Assembly (NCBI RefSeq): GCF_021513275.1
Contig: NZ_CP090978.1
Location: 186,001 to 250,000, forward strand
Origin: Paenibacillus hexagrammi
GTDB taxonomy: Bacteria > Bacillota > Bacilli > Paenibacillales > NBRC-103111
Direction of reading: 5' to 3'
DNA length: 64,000 nt
The notes beneath the pieces were generated by a model, which was not told the DNA's origin, did not search any database, and worked only from the letters and a program-made list of their open reading frames with translations. A program made the position numbers and the translations under genes. Positions 61,608 through 64,000 of the stretch are shown piece by piece (position 1 is the first letter of the stretch; each line of letters starts with the position of its first letter).

Positions 61608-61637
61608 TTGTTACCTTCTGGCTCCGCATGTTATAAT
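61608..61637 (+). promoter_or_regulatory. Promoter of the lacI-type gene
   Basis: TTGTTA (61608) and TATAAT (61632) with an 18-base spacer. Confidence 0.55.
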
Positions 61638-61677
61638 TTTGTCAATTTGCAAGAGGCAGGGAAAGGGGAAGAGGCAT

Positions 61678-62679
61678 ATGGCGACCATCAAAGATGTAGC
61701 GGAAAAGGCGGGGGTCACCGTCACGACGGTTTCCCGAGTGCTGAACAACCGCGGATATATAAGCGATGCAACGAGGAATAAAGTGCGTCTAGCTATGGAG
61801 GAGCTGCAGTATCAGCCCAATGAAATCGCACGCTCGTTAATGCGCAAGAGATCCATGATGCTCGGCTTGATCGTTCCTACGATCGCCCACCCCTTCTTCG
61901 GTCAATGGGCATACAGTCTGGAGACCCATGCTTCAGCGAGAGGCTACAAGATTCTGCTTTGCAACTCGCGTCTGGATGAAGCGAAGGAGAAGGACTACAT
62001 CGACATGCTCAAGAGCAATCGGGTGGATGGCATTATTATGGGGAGCCACACGATCGATGTAAGGGAGTATATTCATCTAGGCAAGCCAATCGTGACCTTC
62101 GACCGACGTATCGAAGCGATACCGTGTGTGTCTTCGGATAACTATCAAGGCGGGGTACTGGCAGCGGAGCACCTGGCAGCAAAAGGGTGCCGCAGCATTG
62201 CTCATATCTGCGGCAATCTCAAGCTGGATATGCTCGGTAATCGCAGAACGGAAGGCTTTGTGGACTCCTTACGTAAGTATGGTCTGGAGCCGATTGTGGT
62301 ACAGCTTGGAGCGGACGCATTTGATCCCGCTGAGCATGAACAAGTGGTGGGAAGTCTACTATCTGAACATCCGGAGGTCGACGGCCTATTCGTCAGCAGT
62401 GACATGATCGCTTATCAGGTGATGAAAGTCTGTGCAGCCAAAGGGATTCGGATTCCTGAGCAGCTGCAGCTCATCGGTTACGATGACATCCCAATCTCGG
62501 AGTGGATAACGCCGGGGCTTACGACGATTAAGCAGCCGATTGAGGAGATGAGCCGGTTAGCTTTCAATATCATAGAGAAGCTGATCGAAGGGGAGGGTGC
62601 AGAACTGCCGCTGGAGCATGTGCTGCCTGTACGTCTGATCGAGCGTCAGACTACGAGGCAGCCGGGACTACTTGGGTAG
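61678..62679 (+). CDS. LacI-family regulator of the arabinoxylan cluster
   Basis: 333 residues. The LacI HTH ATIKDVAEKAGVTVTTVSRVLNN opens the protein; the hinge ELQYQPNEIARSL follows; the periplasmic-binding-like core has GLIVPTIAHPFFG, VDGIIMGSH, VTFDRRIEAIPCVSSDN and DGLFVSSDMIAYQVM. It should bind a sugar released by the neighbouring glycosidases. ATG 61678 follows GGGGAAGAGG. It may act at the operator-like site near 50823 as well as at its own promoter. Confidence 0.88.
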   Translation: MATIKDVAEKAGVTVTTVSRVLNNRGYISDATRNKVRLAMEELQYQPNEIARSLMRKRSMMLGLIVPTIAHPFFGQWAYSLETHASARGYKILLCNSRLDEAKEKDYIDMLKSNRVDGIIMGSHTIDVREYIHLGKPIVTFDRRIEAIPCVSSDNYQGGVLAAEHLAAKGCRSIAHICGNLKLDMLGNRRTEGFVDSLRKYGLEPIVVQLGADAFDPAEHEQVVGSLLSEHPEVDGLFVSSDMIAYQVMKVCAAKGIRIPEQLQLIGYDDIPISEWITPGLTTIKQPIEEMSRLAFNIIEKLIEGEGAELPLEHVLPVRLIERQTTRQPGLLG

Positions 62680-62711
62680 GGGATGTTGTTTTCTGTTTAG
62701 AGAGGATAGGG

Positions 62712-63144
62712 ATGTCAATGAATGGTCTAAGAATCTGCTTACTATTATTTTGTGTATGTGCAGCGTCAGGTTGTGCGGATACGGTAGGGGAAAAAGTGGA
62801 TTCTCCTTTGAATTCCAATTCAATCCAACAAACGGTTACCCCAGGATTCAGCCGATATCTTAAAGTTAGTTGATTGGATTCAATCTGTTCAAGATGACAA
62901 ACTAGAAATGCCACAATCGTTCAAGTCCCTATATTTGTTTATTATTACCTATAAAGCCGCGGTAGCAGAACCTAAAAAGTGTATCCTGTATCTTGAAGAT
63001 GAACAGGCAAATAAATATGCAAAATCGTTTTCCATGGTCCCGGAAGTATTCATGGACCAGTATGACGAACACGATATTCAAGCACTTGTTGATCGGATTG
63101 GCAAAGATAGTTGGTATACAATTAAATCGTCTCCATTTCTGTAG
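62712..63144 (+). pseudogene. Small lipoprotein, frameshifted
   Basis: MSMNGLRICLLLFCVCAASG with lipobox ASGC, from ATG 62712 with AGGATAGGG upstream. The frame is thrown off at four C (62839-62842); with one C fewer it continues QDSADILKLVDWIQSVQDD, FKSLYLFIITYKAAVAEPK and ends at TAG 63144, about 143 residues. No family recognised. As written, the first frame ends after about 53 residues. Confidence 0.6.
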
Positions 63145-63189
63145 TCTAGGGATTTACAGGCAGGAGAGTTTGTGCAAGCCACATTTAAG

Positions 63190-63221
63190 ATGATTCCTGC
63201 TAGTATAGGAGTCATTTTTTT
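63190..63221 (+). terminator. Terminator
   Basis: ATGATTCCT pairs with AGGAGTCAT (one G-U pair), then seven T. Confidence 0.7.
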
Positions 63222-63281
63222 ATTCTGGAAATCGACATCAGATCACAGTATGTAAGGTATTCATGAAGTTAACGTGAATGA

Positions 63282-63310
63282 GGAATAAAAAAATTCTAAT
63301 CCTGATACTA
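63282..63310 (+). promoter_or_regulatory. Possible forespore-type promoter of the DUF3231 gene
   Basis: GGAATA and GATACTA separated by 16 bases resemble a sigma-G-type promoter (TGMATA / CATACTA, spacer about 17), one base short. Weak. Confidence 0.25.
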
Positions 63311-63339
63311 TAACCTGAATCATACAATGGAGGGAAAAG

Positions 63340-64000
63340 ATGAAACCCGAGCATAAACCTCACAACATTGAGTTGACTTGCACAGAAATTGGGGGACTCT
63401 GGAGTATATACATCAAGGAAAGTATGGGTTTGTGTTTTCTGAGTTACTTTATGCATCACCTTCAGGATGAAGAAATAGTGCCGTTAGTAAAGGAAGCGTC
63501 ACAAATTTCAAAAAAACGCTTAGAACACATTAGGGAATTCTTTCTAAAAGAAAACTTTCCGATTCCAGCAGGATTTTCTGAGGGGGATGTAAACTTAGCG
63601 GCACCTCCGTTATTTCACGATGCCTTCTCGCTTAGTTTTATCTACATGATGAATCGCTTGGATATGATTAATTTCTCTTTTACAGCATCCAATAACGTCA
63701 GGCTTGATGTGCTTGATTTTTTTAAAGATTGTTTGCACACCTCAACCGAAATATTTGGCAAAGCGGTTAGATTAATGCTGGAAAAGGGTATCTATGATCG
63801 CCCGCCCAAAATGAATTACCCGAATAAGATTGAATATGTTGAAAAGGAATCATTTCTCGATGGAATGTTAGGCAAGAAAAGGCCGCTGAACGCCATTGAA
63901 TTGTCTGAGATTTTCTTCAATATTGAACGGAATTATTTCTCTGTTATTTTAATGCTTGGTTTCGCTCAAGTAATCGAAGACACGAAGCTGAAAGATTTTA
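63340..64000 (+). CDS. DUF3231 family protein (cut by the window edge)
   Basis: At least 220 residues, open to the right edge. Begins MKPEHKPHNIELTCTEIGGLW, the DUF3231 N-terminus; helical, with the repeated pattern typical of the ferritin-like bundles of this family (FFLKENFPIPAGFSEGDVN, then LFHDAFSLSFIYMM). The family is found in spore formers and is uncharacterised; full-length members have about 330 residues. GGAGGG precedes ATG 63340. Confidence 0.8.
   Translation, partial: MKPEHKPHNIELTCTEIGGLWSIYIKESMGLCFLSYFMHHLQDEEIVPLVKEASQISKKRLEHIREFFLKENFPIPAGFSEGDVNLAAPPLFHDAFSLSFIYMMNRLDMINFSFTASNNVRLDVLDFFKDCLHTSTEIFGKAVRLMLEKGIYDRPPKMNYPNKIEYVEKESFLDGMLGKKRPLNAIELSEIFFNIERNYFSVILMLGFAQVIEDTKLKDF

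Overview
The window looks like a chromosomal segment of a spore-forming Gram-positive soil bacterium, most likely a Paenibacillus or close relative. The evidence is strong GGAGG-type ribosome sites, S-layer homology (SLH) domains on a very large carbohydrase, YesM/YesN two-component regulators beside sugar ABC transporters, CBO0543 and DUF3231 family proteins, and an agr-like locus. I see no rRNA, tRNA, prophage, CRISPR array or transposase.

Layout. 0-5 kb: a secreted FTP/PepSY protein, then a cation-homeostasis block (NhaD/ArsB-type transporter, small cytosolic protein, CPA1 antiporter) facing a TrkA-type K+ channel. 5-8 kb: a DUF6530-like / MoxR AAA+ / VWA operon. 8-12 kb: small proteins, a sulfur-stress module (CstR-type repressor, membrane rhodanese, relic of a rhodanese-MBL gene), a ferritin-like protein, and a second copy of the NhaD-type transporter with the same leader motif as the first. 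12-18.6 kb: VOC protein, AraC regulator, EamA exporter, then an agr-like peptide-signalling locus (XRE regulator, polytopic membrane protein, AgrB-like protease, CPBP protease) with a convergent 44-residue AgrD-like peptide gene. 18.9-31 kb: an aldouronate/xylan-oligosaccharide locus (GH67 alpha-glucuronidase, polysaccharide deacetylase, NIF3 protein, two ABC permeases, YesM kinase, lipoprotein binding protein, YesN regulator, polyol dehydrogenase). 31-47 kb: a mixed accessory region with a candidate toxin-antitoxin pair, regulators paired with enzymes or an efflux pump, a GDPD lipoprotein, a UvrD-like helicase, a kinase-fold phosphotransferase and a LysR regulator. 47-50.6 kb: a ytr-like GntR/ABC operon. 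50.8-62.7 kb: an arabinoxylan cluster (SLH-anchored GH43, a potential ~2600-residue LamG/GH51/GH43 protein, LacI regulator). The right edge holds a lipoprotein relic and a truncated DUF3231 gene.

The GH67, GH43, GH51 and ABC/YesMN genes together would remove arabinose and glucuronate side chains from xylan outside or at the cell surface, import the oligosaccharides and finish them in the cytosol.

A striking window-wide property is that about fourteen genes carry one-base indels, nearly all in short homopolymers, after which the reading frame resumes with full family similarity. Sequencing error is the simplest explanation; recent decay or slippage cannot be excluded at single sites. The strongest candidates for undescribed biology are the agr-like locus with no visible histidine kinase and the leader RNA motif shared by the two NhaD-type transporters.
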